Assembly (NCBI GenBank): GCA_001692895.1
Contig: KV748201.1
Coordinates: 1,736,001-1,800,000 of the forward strand
Direction of reading: 5' to 3'
Source of the DNA: Cenococcum geophilum 1.58
Taxonomy: Eukaryota > Ascomycota > Dothideomycetes > Gloniales > Gloniaceae
DNA: 64,000 nucleotides
Under the pieces are notes generated by a model that was not told the origin of the DNA, did not search any database, and saw only the letters and a list, made by a program, of their open reading frames with translations. This document shows, piece by piece, positions 1-11,400 of this stretch (position 1 is its first letter; every line of letters begins with the position of its first letter). Both the position numbers and the translations under genes were made by a program.

Positions 1-1177
1 TAAGGCTTGCAGCCTCCTTTAGAGCTTTCTTTTTAACCTATAAGGACTTAAAACCCTTACGTGGATTCTAAGGGTAAATACCAGCGGCGTACTACCTAGA
101 TTTAATTACCCTTGCTATAAGGCCTTCGTCTTATGCCTTATGGTAATATTTAATAAAGCGGTGCTTCTTAATTGGAGCTGAATTGTTAATATATACAAGC
201 TTAGCAATCTGCTCTTAATATTTTAACTTAATTAGGCAAAAGCATAATAAATCTAGGGGTTGTAAAACATGCGTTAAATAAGGAGGAAGGAATATAAGCC
301 AGATGTTATTAATCTTGTATTCCTATAAAAACTCTATAGTATAGTAGCTTCCATAGCTATTAAGAATAAGCAATTAAGCTTTATCGCCGGGTGGTTTGGT
401 TTTAGGTAAGAAGACTTTAGTAAGCCAATTAAATGCGATACGATTAGCCATCTAACCGTTCTTTAAGGTTATATATATCCAATTAGGCACCTTATTATGG
501 TGGAACTAGCTTAATTAGATATACTTTCCTTTAAAGATTACTAAAGGCTAAATTAACCGGCCAAGCACTAAGATTGCCTCTACTATAAATACCTATTCGC
601 GATCTTTAGGTAACTATACAAGGGTCTTCTTTTTTAAGGCGTCTCCTAGTTTTATTAAATTCGTATAGGAACCCACTACGATACCAGATTCGTCTATATT
701 CTAGCTATTCTCTACCTATACGCCGCTTATCTTTTGCACCCTTTTTAAAAGACTATAAAACTCTTAAATTTTCTTAGGTTATGCTCCCCTAGCTTTTACG
801 GCCTCTATTAGTCGGCTAAGTAAAGATTTAATATAAGGATTGCGTTATAAATAGCTAGAGACCCATAACTTGCCAAGGGCCTTAGTATTATAATTTTAAT
901 CAATTATTTAAGCCGCTATTTCTTATAGTCGGGTATACGATAGGGCAAATCCTTATAGGTCTTATTTAAGCACCTAATTAGTAAGAAAGTCTTCTTGTGT
1001 AGGAGTCAATCGCTATTTATACTGGTGAGCAATTCGTTATAGCTGCTTGCCAGTTATATAATCGTAAAAAGTTAACTAAGGGATACCGTATACTTGTGCA
1101 GCTTAGGTAGCAAATTCAAATTTGCCGGCATTAAAATCAGCAATAGCCATTTGCAAGTTCTGCTCCTTTTAATCCAT
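1..1177 (-). pseudogene. Pogo/Fot1-like (Tc1-mariner) DDE transposase relic
   Basis: Read on the minus strand from an ATG at 1177. The N-terminus has the helix-turn-helix typical of pogo/Fot1 transposases: AQVYGIP followed a few residues later by TFYDYITGKQ. Further on come the first catalytic Asp region (NIDESGIVVG) and a well-kept core, LLILNSYGSYYT (second Asp changed to Asn), then IWLIFLPPYLTHVLQPLDL. The family cuts and pastes a DNA element at TA sites. The frame is broken by many TAA/TAG codons at expected Gln or Trp positions, so it is dead. The C-terminal part (KGLSPYRLKRK) reaches the window edge, so the element continues to the left. It abuts the gag remnant of gypsy E at about 1280 and probably inserted into it. 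Confidence 0.85.
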
Positions 1178-1279
1178 ATTAAACGATTGGTGGTATAGAA
1201 AATAGGTGGGCAAGTCGGAGAGTCGATTTTGGTGTGGTAACCGAGTTCGGGAGGTAACCGAGTTCCATGGGTCCGAGCT
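1178..1279 (-). repeat. Subterminal end of the pogo-like element with a duplicated 13-bp motif
   Basis: This is the non-coding stretch upstream of the transposase. The 13-mer GGTAACCGAGTTC occurs at 1236-1248 and again at 1253-1265, a period of 17 bp. It is much richer in G+C than its surroundings. Repeats near the ends of Tc1/mariner elements commonly bind transposase, which is the inferred role here. The exact inverted-repeat terminus cannot be fixed because the other end is outside the window. Confidence 0.6.
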
Positions 1280-3731
1280 TAGTTTATAAACTTTATAGAA
1301 ACTTGTATTTAATAAATAGATTTAAAGCCCTTTAAAAATAAGGACGGTATTATCTATAAAAAGGAAAATATTAGGTTTATCTAGGCTAGAATTAAGCTAG
1401 TAATTTATAATAAAATAAAGCGTATAGGAGCCCTATTGCGGATTACTATATATACGGATTTTAAACGAGTAGTTCTAAACGCTAAAGATACGGTAAGAAA
1501 CTAGACCTCTTTTAATAGAAAGCTAGGGGGTTACTAAAAGCGTAGGCACTTTAATAGTAACTTAAAAGGGTTAAAGTTAGGGGCTTTAAGTAACGGGAAA
1601 GACTCCTAGGGCCAACTTAATACCTATCTAGCACCTTTACAGGAATACTTTAAAAAGGTATAAAAAAAACTCCGAAGGGAGATCTTATTTTTAAAAAAAT
1701 AAGTAGAGTAATAACCGTATTAATAATCAAAAAAGAAAAGCCCTAGTTACGGACTTCTTTTAGCTATAACTAAGGTAAGATATAGAAGGAGAGACTTTCT
1801 ATATTACTATTAAGCTAGAAACGGTACTCCCTATAGGCGAGGTATAATAGTTCTAAGTACTATATAATAGCGGCGCTGAAATTAATCTTATATAATATAA
1901 TTTAGTAAAAGAGTATAAACTTATCCTATTACTAAGGTAGTGGAAACCTATTATAGGCCTTCTAGATAAGCATTAGATTAAACTATATAGTGCCTATAAG
2001 CTTATAGTGTTAGTGGCCGATATATATAACCGCACTAAGGTAGTTAGCCCGCAACCCTTTTAGGCGGCTAACTTTATAGGTTATAACCTTATCTTTAGAT
2101 ACCCTTAGCTTATAAAAGTAGATTTTAAAATATGCTTTAAAATAGGAGCCTTTAAATAGTAGAATAATAAAGAATTAAAAGGGTATATATTACTAATAAG
2201 CTTAAGGGATATTTTAGAGGATATAGCTCTAGGTAAAATAGTATCCGCTTTATACCTAAAGAAGTATTAAATCTAACCCCTATTTTATAGTAAGATAGGT
2301 ATAGAGCTTAGTATAGGTAATAACCTTTCTATAATAGAGACCCTATAAGGAACTGCTAGATAGGTTACAGAGATACTATAGAAAGGCGGCGATCTTAAAG
2401 ATTTTATAAGATACTTTTATCGTTATAGGTTACTCTGGCTTAAGTAATACGCGGAAAATATACTACGGCACCTTAAACGCTACGTTAAAGAATTTCCTAC
2501 CCTTTATTCGCTATTATATAAAACGGTATAACGTACGGTGGCAACTATATATAAGTAACTACTATAGCGCGCGACGCTGCCTATAAGTATCCTAAGGGAG
2601 CTCTAGGACTTACTTAATAATAATATAAAGAATAAACGCGACCCTAATTTATTAAATATTTTATTAGGCCTAAGGGACTTATTAAGGGTATTTTAGGTAG
2701 ATAAGCTAAAGTTCTACTGTAAAACTTAGAATATAATTATATAATTAATCTAGAAGAAGGTAAATAACTACTAAACCTTCCTATTTATAACCTCTCGCGT
2801 AAAGAGCTTAAGATCCTATAGAAGTACCTTAATAGTTTATTAGAAAAGGGGTAAATCTGGCCTAGTAAGTTACTAGTAAGTATACCAATCCTCTTTATTT
2901 TAAAACTAGATAGAACCATAAGGCTATATATAAACTATTATAGTCTTAATAAGATTATAATTAAGAACCGTTACCTACTACCGCTAGTTAGTAAAATACT
3001 AAATAGACTATTTAGGGCGAAGATCTTTATAAAGCTAGATCTATAAGACTCCTATTATAGACTCTATATTAAAGAAGGGGATAAATAAAAGACCGCTTTT
3101 AAGACCTAATATAGCCACTTTAAGTATCTAGTAATGCCTTTTAGGCTAGCTAATACGTATATAATATTCTAATTATATATTTACAGAGCCTTAGGGGGAC
3201 TAGTTAACCGTATATATATTATCTATTTAGATAACATTCTAATCTACTTAGAAGATAAGAATTAGTACGAGTAATATATCCATAAAGTGCTAGAATATTT
3301 AGATAATTAGGGCCTTTATATTAAGATGTTAAAGTATATCTTTAATACTAAGTATGTTAAGTTTCTAGGTTATATTATAACGCCTATAGGTATAGTTACA
3401 GACCTAGTACGGGTGTAGACAATTTAAGAGTAGCTAGAGCCAGAAAGTTACTAGGATATTTAAATATTTCTAGGCTTTGCCAATTTCTATAGGCGCTTTA
3501 TTTATAACTACTTAGATATTGCCTAATACCTATTTAACTATATTATAAAAGCTTTCTAAGACTTAACCTAAGGAGTAAAAACCTTAAAGGCGGTAAGAAA
3601 AAAAACTGGGAAGGGACTAACTAAATAGTATAAACTATAGTTATAGCCTAAAAAGGTTTAGGGGGCCTTTTAAAAACTATATATAAAGTTTATAGAAGCT
3701 CTATTACTACAGTATTTTAACCTAAATTAGC
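1280..3731 (+). pseudogene. Gypsy E gag end, protease and reverse transcriptase relic
   Basis: Near 1310-1400 the frame reads GRYYL then KGKY then VYLG, consistent with a gag zinc knuckle whose Cys and His became Tyr. At about 1870 SGAEINLI marks the aspartic protease. Reverse transcriptase covers about 2740-3450: FILKLDRTIRLYIN, LNKIIIKNRYLLPL, AKIFIKLDL, KTAFKT, FKYLVMPFRLANTY and the catalytic box as YLDNILIYLE (normally YLDD). After it come FLGFANFYRRFIYNY and the start of RNase H. Order and motifs are those of Ty3/gypsy Pol. Stops are nearly all TAA/TAG. The coding part ends at the LINE insertion; the 11-bp target CCTAAATTAGC is duplicated at 3721-3731 and 5882-5892. Confidence 0.85.
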
Positions 3732-3784
3732 CAAATTCGGCTAAATCTAATTGCAAAAAGCTAAAGGGAATAGCGCTAGAGTTA

Positions 3785-4678
3785 ATGTCTAGAGCCAAGG
3801 AAGCGGCNATTAGCTTTGATATTAGCAAGACAGAGCTTATACACTTCCATAGTAAACGTACTACTATAGAAGAAGGGCTAAAGCTAGGAGACGTAGAAAT
3901 ATCCCCTAAACCCCTAGTTAGGTGGCTAGGGGTATTTCTAGACTCTAAGCTTACNTTTAAACAANATGTAGAAATAAGAATCTCNAAGGCAAAAGAGGCC
4001 TTCTATTTAATTAGAAGACTAGGAAATACACAAAGNGGTCTATCTCTACAAGCCCTACGGCAGCTCTATATAGCTTGTATTACTACTATAGCAGACTATN
4101 GAATACAATGCTGGTGGAAAAGCAAATCTAGAGACTACCTACTAGCTAGGTACCAAGCTCTACAAAATGAGGCCCTAAAACTAGTTTTAGGAGCGTTTAG
4201 AGGATCTCCTAGCCAGGCTATGGAGATTNAAGCTTCTATTCCTCCTCCTAGAATTAGATTTNAAAAGCTTTGCAATAGCTANNCANTAAGGATCCTAAAA
4301 TTTAANGAAAACCACGNAATTAAGAAGGTNTATATAGAAGAGATNAATAAAGACAAGGACGAACTAGCAGCTAGCTCAAGCTCTAANTCTAGCCCTAAAA
4401 ACTCTACTATAAAGCACCTCTTACAGCCAAAAACACAGCTGCTATCTCTAACTTCTAGAGTTCAGCAGCTAATTCAAAACTGGAAAATAGAGAGAATCTC
4501 TCTAGACTGGCAAAAACCGTGGTCTCTTCCTATTTCTACATTCTTTTCTATCTCGAAAGGTAGTAAGGAAGAAGCTGCACAAGAACATCTAAGACTAGTA
4601 GAAAATCTAACAAGATTCCCTAGAGTGGGATTTAGTAGATATAATACTATACAGATGGCTCTAAAGATAGAAAATTAA
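3785..4678 (+). pseudogene. LINE reverse transcriptase C-terminal part (open, 5'-truncated)
   Basis: 297 codons open without a stop. The protein shows the thumb/connection region of fungal LINE reverse transcriptases: RWLGVFLDSKL, then AKEAFYLIRRLGNTQ, LRQLYIACITTIADY, then YQALQNEALKLVLGAFRG. The catalytic palm with its Asp-Asp pair is missing because the copy is 5' truncated, so the first ATG here is only the first one left and no active enzyme is expected. Fourteen or more codons contain N. In the family this ORF2 protein nicks DNA and copies its own RNA. Downstream frames at 4724-4957 and about 5360-5570 continue the same protein after frame breaks. Confidence 0.85.
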
Positions 4679-4723
4679 GTGCGGCAGCCGTATGCAAAAT
4701 AGGAGAGAGAAATAGGATTAAAT

Positions 4724-4957
4724 ATGCAACAAAATTGGAACCTAGGACCCTATATAGAAATTATAGACGGAAGAAGCTCTACGGCACGTTCTATAGGGCC
4801 ACTAGAACACCTTAAAGCAACCAAAAGACTAAGAAGAGAAAAAGGTTTATATCTTTATAAGATAGCCAGGCCGGCTATTAAAAGATTAACAACTAAATTC
4901 TCTTACAGGAGGGCAAGAACTAGTCTTTTAAAATTACGCAAAGCTGCTCCTATTTAG
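4724..4957 (+). pseudogene. LINE ORF2 fragment downstream of the reverse transcriptase
   Basis: 77 open codons in a different frame from the previous piece. They lie where an RNase H-like domain normally follows reverse transcriptase in this LINE group (LGPYIEIIDG near residue 7, EHLKATKRLRREKG near residue 28). The similarity is only suggestive. It is best taken as the continuation of the same broken ORF2. Confidence 0.5.
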
Positions 4958-5881
4958 CTAGTAAAAGGTATCCTCTATTAACTTCTATTGGGTTCCTAGC
5001 CACTTAGGAATTTTATGGAAACGAAAATAGCAGAATAAACTAGCTAAAAAAGGGTTCTCTCTAGAAGAAAAAATAAAGTCTTCTTATACTTCTTTATCCT
5101 ATATAAGGGAGAGTAGCAAAAGAAAAGATACTAGAACAGTAAAAAAACAATTAGCAACAGAACAAGAATAAAGGAAAACACTATATTAGGATCTATAAAG
5201 GAAGCTATTCCTTTTCTCTTAAAGCACCTAAGGATAGATATCCTAAAAAGCTACAATCAGCTTTCTTCCAGCTAAAACTAGGAAAGGGTTTCTTTAAATC
5301 CTTCTCTAGAACAATAGGAAAGGACAAAGAAGGTAGATGCTTTAGAGAATATTACTACTATACAAACCCCTAAGCACTTACTACTAGACTGCAGCCTATA
5401 TATAAGAAGAGAGAAAGAATATACAAAGGCAACTAGGCTCTTCTCTCTCTCTCTAAAGAAGTTATTTTGCACAAAGAAAGGAAGAGAAGCTCTTTTTCTA
5501 TTCCTAGACAGGACAGAAATAGCTACTAGAAAGTGGCTAATAGCAGCAGGATCTTTTAGAAGGAGGTAACTCCTACTAGGCTTCTAGTAGATAGATAATA
5601 GGGAGCAAAAGGACAGAAATAATTTACAAAAGGACAGGGACAGGCGTTAGGATTTCTTATTTTTTAGAATCTTTTCTATTGTTTTCTTATTACCTAATAG
5701 TTATTAGTAACCTAGTATTTTTACTAAGTAGCTATAAACTACTAGGACATAGTTACTAGTATATGTTAAGCTGCCTAAGAAGGATTCATATATATAGAGC
5801 TATAGCGCCATAGCCTAGAGGCTGCATGCGTAGTATTATACGTAGTATAATACAATGGACCTAAAAAAAAAAAAAAAAAAC
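4958..5881 (+). pseudogene. LINE ORF2 C-terminal zinc-finger region, 3' UTR and poly(A)
   Basis: Around 5365-5430 the frame reads QTPKHLLLDCSLYIRRR. This matches the end of many non-LTR polyproteins, where a Cys/His finger is followed by a hydrophobic Leu-Leu-Cys and a basic tail. RKWLIAAGSFRRR closes the coding part near 5570. About 290 bp of 3' UTR follow, then the 18-base A run at 5863-5880. The open frame at 5278-5472 on the other strand is a shadow of this region. Confidence 0.65.
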
Positions 5882-5957
5882 CCTAAATTAGCTATTAATA
5901 ATAGTTACTAATATATTAAATTTTACCCTTATTAGTATCCTATTATAACCTAATAGG
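5882..5957 (+). pseudogene. Gypsy E RNase H, short middle segment
   Basis: Seventy-six bases of E between the LINE target repeat and gypsy C. Read together with 3700-3731 it gives YFNLN, stop, LLIIVTNILNF, the catalytic-Asp region of gypsy RNase H (usually an ETDAS-like motif). Joined to 26184 onward it continues through LLQPN and NAI, which supports a single element split by C. Confidence 0.75.
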
Positions 5958-6185
5958 TATAAGGTAAGGATGTGGGTAGGGAGTCCAATAATAGAATAAT
6001 AGGTATATTGTATAGACAAAGACAAATCCTTAAGGGAAAAGGAGGAGTCTATGTGCGAGGTAGGAAGGGTTTTCCCTAGGTATATATAGAGCACATACCT
6101 TACAGGCGAGTCACCCCTAGGTTACCCCAGGGTCGCCTATACCTTATAGCTATATAACTACCTACTTAGGTTTTACCTAATAATA
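5958..6185 (-). repeat. 3' LTR of gypsy C
   Basis: Aligns over its full length with 25951-26178, for example GGGAGTCCAATAATAGA at 5980 against GGGAGTCCAATAATAGAGC at 25973. Differences look mainly like C/T and G/A changes. On the minus strand it starts TATTATTAGG (probably TGTTATTAGG originally). It lies directly beside an 11-base C run, the polypurine tract of the minus strand. Confidence 0.85.
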
Positions 6186-6196
6186 CCCCCCCCCCC
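6186..6196 (-). promoter_or_regulatory. Polypurine tract of gypsy C
   Basis: Eleven consecutive C on the plus strand, so an uninterrupted G run on the minus strand, immediately upstream of the 3' LTR. In LTR elements this tract primes plus-strand DNA synthesis. Its position fixes C's orientation. Confidence 0.75.
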
Positions 6197-6918
6197 TTTA
6201 AAAAGGGTTGTTCCCAATCTTTATATACTTAAGCCTTAATAACACCCTATAAAAAACCTTAGTAAGGAAAAAATTTAGAGGGGAAAGAGTGTCTTAATTT
6301 TGCGTATAGAGAGACGGGTAATACATATACGCGGCTCGAAGATGTTAAGGAACTTTGACCAGCGGTTAAAGTTATCTAATTAGTTAGATTTGCCTTACTA
6401 AGACTACCCCGAATTTAACCGAGCTAGTAGCAATTTTATATACCCGGTATAGAAAATCCTAATTAGTCCGTTTAACAGGTAGAGCTAGTAGAGCTTAATA
6501 CTATTACCTAAATTTAGTAGACTAGAAATATTCTAAAGCTTGCTTATATAGGTAGATTACTAGTACTTTATAGGTAGGTTATAGGTTATTCGTATATAGC
6601 CAGATTCGTAAATAGTAAGGCTATATACCTATTAAATCCGTCACTAACCCTACTTTGGCCTTACGCTATACCGGCGTAGCGCCGTATATACTTCGTGGGT
6701 AGGTTATAGGTTATTTATATACAGCCAGATTGGGATAGTAAGGCTATATACCTATTAAACCCGCCGCTAACCCATGCTTTAGCCTTGTGCGTTATTTGCG
6801 TAGTGTGTATGTAGAATAGTGTATAAGTTATTAGTATAGGTTACTACTAGCGGGTTACTAGTAAGTTGTAGACCTTAGTTAAATAGACCTCAGTTATAGA
6901 CGGGCCTATTCTCTAATA
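6197..6918 (-). other. 3' region of gypsy C, with a block like the end of copia K and a tandem duplication
   Basis: No complete gene. On the minus strand around 6360-6520 a frame reads LGFSIPGI, NCY and then GSLSKANLTN. The block 6427-6466 is nearly the same DNA as 46001-46039 in the 3' coding end of copia K, including an inverted repeat. Between 6571 and 6790 a segment of about 90 bp (beginning TAGGTTATAGGTTATT) is present twice at a period of 125 bp. The rest of 6530-6918 shows nothing I can name. Element A inserted at the right edge. Confidence 0.5.
6571..6790. repeat. Direct tandem duplication, period about 125 bp
   Basis: Positions 6575 onward and 6700 onward share AGGTTATAGGTTATT, then TAGCCAGATT (CAGCCAGATT in copy 2), TAGTAAGGCTATATACC, TATTAAA and CTAACCC. 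The copies differ by point changes and small indels. It lies in the non-coding 3' part of gypsy C. Confidence 0.75.
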
Positions 6919-7121
6919 TATTAGGCTATAGAGACGCACTAGCCGTAACCGGCTTAGCGCAGGCGAGGCGTAGGCGAGGCGCCTATAAAACGTAGTCACT
7001 CCGCACTAGAGAATAGTAGAATTTAGTTCTATAGTTCTACTTCATTAAGAACCAGATACTCTTTGCATCCCATTACTGTTGTTATGTTACTACATGCCCT
7101 AAGGACCTTGGCGTCCTAACA
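6919..7121 (+). repeat. 5' LTR of gypsy A (203 bp)
   Basis: Shares nearly its whole length with 13283-13482, and in reverse with 17489-17691 and 23878-24080. The short inverted ends TRTTAGG and CCTAACA are visible. CTATAAAA near the middle could be the TATA box of the element promoter; that role is inferred. Confidence 0.92.
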
Positions 7122-7252
7122 GTACTGAATTCTTATCCCTTTTTAGGGGTAGTGGCCTAATAACGGTTTGCGAAGGCTACGACTACATAGTAGCAACCCT
7201 CTGTTAAGAAGACGACCTGTATTTATTAACTATATCGCAGCCTATTAACCTA

Positions 7253-8400
7253 ATGGCGAGACGCGGGCGTACTAGCGCAGTGCGTACTACTAAGACTAGG
7301 GATCGGCCCTAGGATAATATAGGCGAACCTATATCGTCCTGGATAGAACCGGAAGCTATAGGCGAAAGGGATATATAGGAAGAAATATAACGGCTAGAGA
7401 ACGAGAAGCTACAACTCCTAGAGTAAAGAAAACTACACTTGCTTAGAGAAGAGGTAGAAGTACTAAGACGGCGTTAATATAGCGAGGCGACGTTAACTTC
7501 CGTTCCTAACCTATCTTTGCAACCTTAAATAATTCTATTAGAGTACTTAGGGGGTAGCCTAATGCATTTAAGCCTTAAGCGGAGGGCTACTAATACGTTA
7601 GGTGCTCCGTTAAAACGGGCCGTTAAGATAGAAAAGATTGCTCTGTATTATAGCAAGTCTATATAAGAGTACTAAGACTTCCGTAATAGCTTAAAGCTAG
7701 CATTCCGCCTAGAGCGTAATGGCTTTATAGATAAGGATACTAAAGTCGCGTTTACTATATAATATATAAAGGGGACCAACCGAACCCTTTAGCTATAGTA
7801 TAAAGATGACTATTTAGATACGTAGTTTACCTAGGAGGAGCTTATAGAATTCCTACTTAACTAGATTAAAAGTCCTATTAATTAAGAACTTTATATAGCC
7901 CTAACCTATATAAAGGTAATATAGCAAACCAATTAACTAGTAAATGAGTTTACTGCTTACCTGACCTTCTTAGAAGCGTAAATTAACCCTCCTTATAATG
8001 TAAAGTATCTAATAATATATCTGTTCGCGAAGCTGCGGCTAGAGCTATAGGTTGCTATTACTAACTATTAAGAATTCCCTTAAACTTAAGACCAGCTAGT
8101 TTCCCTAGCTGCCCTATTAGAGGAAAACTAGAAGAGCGTAAGCGCCCTATAGGGTAGAAGTAATAGACGCGCCGCGAACTCGAATATAAAGACCACCTAG
8201 TTAGGTAACTTAGGGAAAGCGGACTCTAAAACCACCGCTGGCGACTTAATAGTGGGGCGAAGCAATACCGCCGGGGGTTTAACTTAGCCTAAAGGAAACT
8301 GCTTAAAATGTGGGCAGCTAGAATATTGGTGGCGATAATATAAAGAGCAGTAATAGAATTAACTACTACCTAGTAGTATAAACGCTACCTTTATACTAGG
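7253..8400 (+). pseudogene. Gag of gypsy A
   Basis: Starts at an ATG 131 bp after the LTR (MARRGRTSAVRTTKTRDRP), followed by an acidic, probably coiled-coil segment (REEVEVLRRR) and a capsid-like region with IEKIALYYSKSI and NGFIDKDTKVAFTI. The zinc knuckle begins at 8300: CLKCGQLEYWWR, then stop and Tyr, that is CX2CX4HX4C with His and the last Cys both changed to Tyr. Gag packages the element RNA. More than twenty TAA/TAG stops fall mainly at likely Gln or Trp codons. The corresponding B start is at 23741 and gives the same first residues. Confidence 0.88.
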
Positions 8401-11400
8401 AAAAGACAAGCGCCCTTAAACCCCCTTATAGCCATAGGGTATAAGCTCCTACTAGATTATAAGGAAGCTGTTACTATCTTAGGTAAAGTCCTCTTAAAAA
8501 AGACCTAGAAGGAGACCTTAGTAATACTTAATATTAGTGCCGAAGTAAATATAGTTAACTAGCGATTTACTATGGAGTGTAACTTTAAAACGCTAAACGT
8601 AGAGCTGCCTACCTACTCCTAGTTAAATAAGACTTAGGTATATTACTATAAGGCCTATAAGGTACCACTAAGAATAAAGGACAGCTAGGGTAAGATTAGG
8701 GAAGTAACTCTTATCTGCTATAGAATGGCTAATATATCCCTTACTGTCACCCTAGGTATACCGGGGTTAAAGAAGGCCCGACTTTTTATTAACTATAAGG
8801 TAAAGGCGTAACAATAGAAGCTAGATAGCTCGTCCCTATTACTATAAACCCCTAAGGGTTTCGCGGAGTCTCTCTAGACAGAATTTAGGGTCTTTACCCT
8901 ATTAACTTCTGGAGTAATACCTAGTAAGTAAGATAACGGCAGCTTGCCGGTCCTCCCCCCGTAGTTAAAGGAAGTTAGTAATATCTTCTCCTATAAGGAA
9001 GCAGGAAAGCTACCCTAATACTACTAAGGCGACTATACTATTGACCTAGAAGAGGGATAAGAGGCCCTATATGGGCCGCTCTATAACCTCTTAGCTAAGG
9101 AGCTAGAAGTTTTAAGGGAGTACTTAGATAACGCTTTAGCTAAAGGCTAGATCTGACTAAGTACTAGTCCTATAGAGGCACCTATCCTCTTTATACCTAA
9201 AAAGGATAGGAAGCTGTGGCTTTATATAGACTATAGAGGCCTTAATAAGGTAACGATTAAGAATTGTCTCGCACTACTATTAATTAGTAAGACTTTAAAC
9301 CATTTAGCAGGTTCCAAGATTTTTATTAAGCTAGACCTAATATATGCGTATTACCGCCTTCGTATCCGTTATAGTGATAAGTAAAAGACGGCGTTCCGTA
9401 CGCGCTACGGCCACTTTAAGTACTTAGTTTTACCTTTTAGGCTAACTAACGGACCAGTAACCTTTTAGGGCTATATTAATTGGGCCTTGTTAGGACTAGT
9501 AAACGTCTTTTATATAGTCTACCTTAATAATATTCTAATTTTCTCTGAAAATCTAGAGGAACATTAGCGCCACATAGTAGAAGTGCTATATAGGTTATAA
9601 TAATACCAACTATATACAAACCTTAAGAAGTGTAAGTTTGGCGTATAGGAGATTAAGTTTCTAGGATATATTATTAGCCCTAAAGGCGTAGCGATGGATC
9701 CTAGCTGGGTAAAAGCTATTACTAAGTAGGAGAGCCCTTAATCCTATAGGGATATCTAGGTTTTTTTAGATTTTGCTAACTTCTATTATTAGTTTATCTA
9801 TAAATACTCTGCTATTATAAAGCCTATTACTAATCTCCTAAAAGAAGTAAAGTACGGCCGTAAAGCTAGGCCTTTTAATTGGCTAGAGGAGGCGGAGTAG
9901 GCAATGCGCCGGCTATACGACGCCTTTACGACGGCGCCGCTTTTGCGATACTATATACTAGGCCTACCAACTTAGTTAGAGACGGATGCCTTAATATAAG
10001 GCCTAGCAGTAATTATATTATAGCTGTTTAAAGACGGCCTTTAGTATCTAATAGCCTTTTAGTTTAGGAAGCTTTCGCTAGTAGAGCGTAACTATAAAAC
10101 CTATAATTAAGAGCTACTAGCTATTATAGAGGCTTTTAAGTATTAGAGACACTATATTAAGGGGCTATTAAGCCGCCTAGAAGTGCTCTTAGATTATAAT
10201 AATTTAAAGGGTTTTATAAAAGTAAAAGCCCTTAATAAACGGCAAGCTAGATAGGCTATAACCCTAGCTGCCTATGACTTTATTATTAAGTATATAGTAG
10301 GAAAAACAAACCCTATAGACGCGCCATTAAGGCGACCCCTAGGCGTAGGGGGTCCGCTAGAAGAAGACACCATACTACTACTACTCTAAAGGACTTTAGG
10401 AATATAGGGCCACTAACTTAAGATAAAAGTCTTATTAGGTATATAGGAAAGCGAGCCTTCTATAGAGGTATCGCTTTTATAGCTATAAGCCGGCAACCTA
10501 ACGGAGGTACGCTTGGGTAATATAGTATTACGGTTTAACTAGGCAACCTACACGTATACTATTAAGTAGCGTATAATAAGGACCTAAGTTAAAGTAGTAA
10601 GCGCTTAAGAGAGTACCTATGAGTTTAGTACGGAAATAGTTATTAAGCTTATTAAAGGACTTTAAACTATAGATAACTTTATGCTATAAAAGCGCAGCAA
10701 CAGCGTAGATACGGCAAGACGCCGTTAACGCGCCCGCTCGAAGCTAGTGTGGTAGTTTAATTCTAATAGACTACTTTATTACCGTAGGAGGCTATATATA
10801 CCCCTAAACCTAGCAGTTTATATAAAACTCCTATAGATCTACTACAATAATGCCCTAGCTAGGCACTTTAGTAAGAAAAAGACTCTAGATTTACTTACGC
10901 GTAAGTACTACTAGCTTAGTATAAATGCGGACGTTATAAGCTATATCTCTACTTATAATCTATGCCAGCGTATATATACGCTTTAATATTACCTTTATAG
11001 CGAGCTTTAAGCGCTGCCTTGCCCGGATTAGCTATGGTAGGAGATTATAATAAATTTTATTATAGGCCTACCGCCTAGTAGATAAGGCAATAAGGTATAT
11101 AACGCGATATACGTAATAGTTAACCGCTATACTAAGATGGCCTTATATCTGCCTATAGTAAAAACTATTACTATAACCGAACTTACGGGTCTCTTCCTTA
11201 ATAAAGTAGTACGCTGTTTTAGAGCCCCTAGAGGGATTATATCTAACTATAGTAGTATCTTTACTAGTAAGTTTTAGTTAAAGCTATGCTTTACTATAAA
11301 GATTAAATATAGGCTAAGTATGGCCTTTTACCCGTAAATAGACGGGTAAATAGAACGCCAGAACTAAACCCTAGAGTATTACCTTTGTGTATTCTATAAC

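Larger units (their letters stand above)
3732..5881 (+). mobile_element. 5'-truncated LINE with poly(A) tail and 11-bp target duplication
   Basis: The insertion is exactly bounded. CCTAAATTAGC occurs at 3721-3731 and again at 5882-5892, and an 18-base A run (5863-5880) sits just before the second copy. That is the product of target-primed reverse transcription. Only the 3' part of the element is present. It is visibly less damaged than its host: an open frame of 297 codons survives. Its protein differs from the G/H and L LINEs in this window. Ambiguous bases (N) are concentrated between 3808 and 4390. Confidence 0.92.

Noticed and set aside
5278-5472. 64-codon minus-strand frame
   Set aside because: Shadow of the LINE C-terminal zinc-finger region on the plus strand.
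5888-6094. 68-codon minus-strand frame
   Set aside because: Runs from E into the LTR of C across the insertion point.
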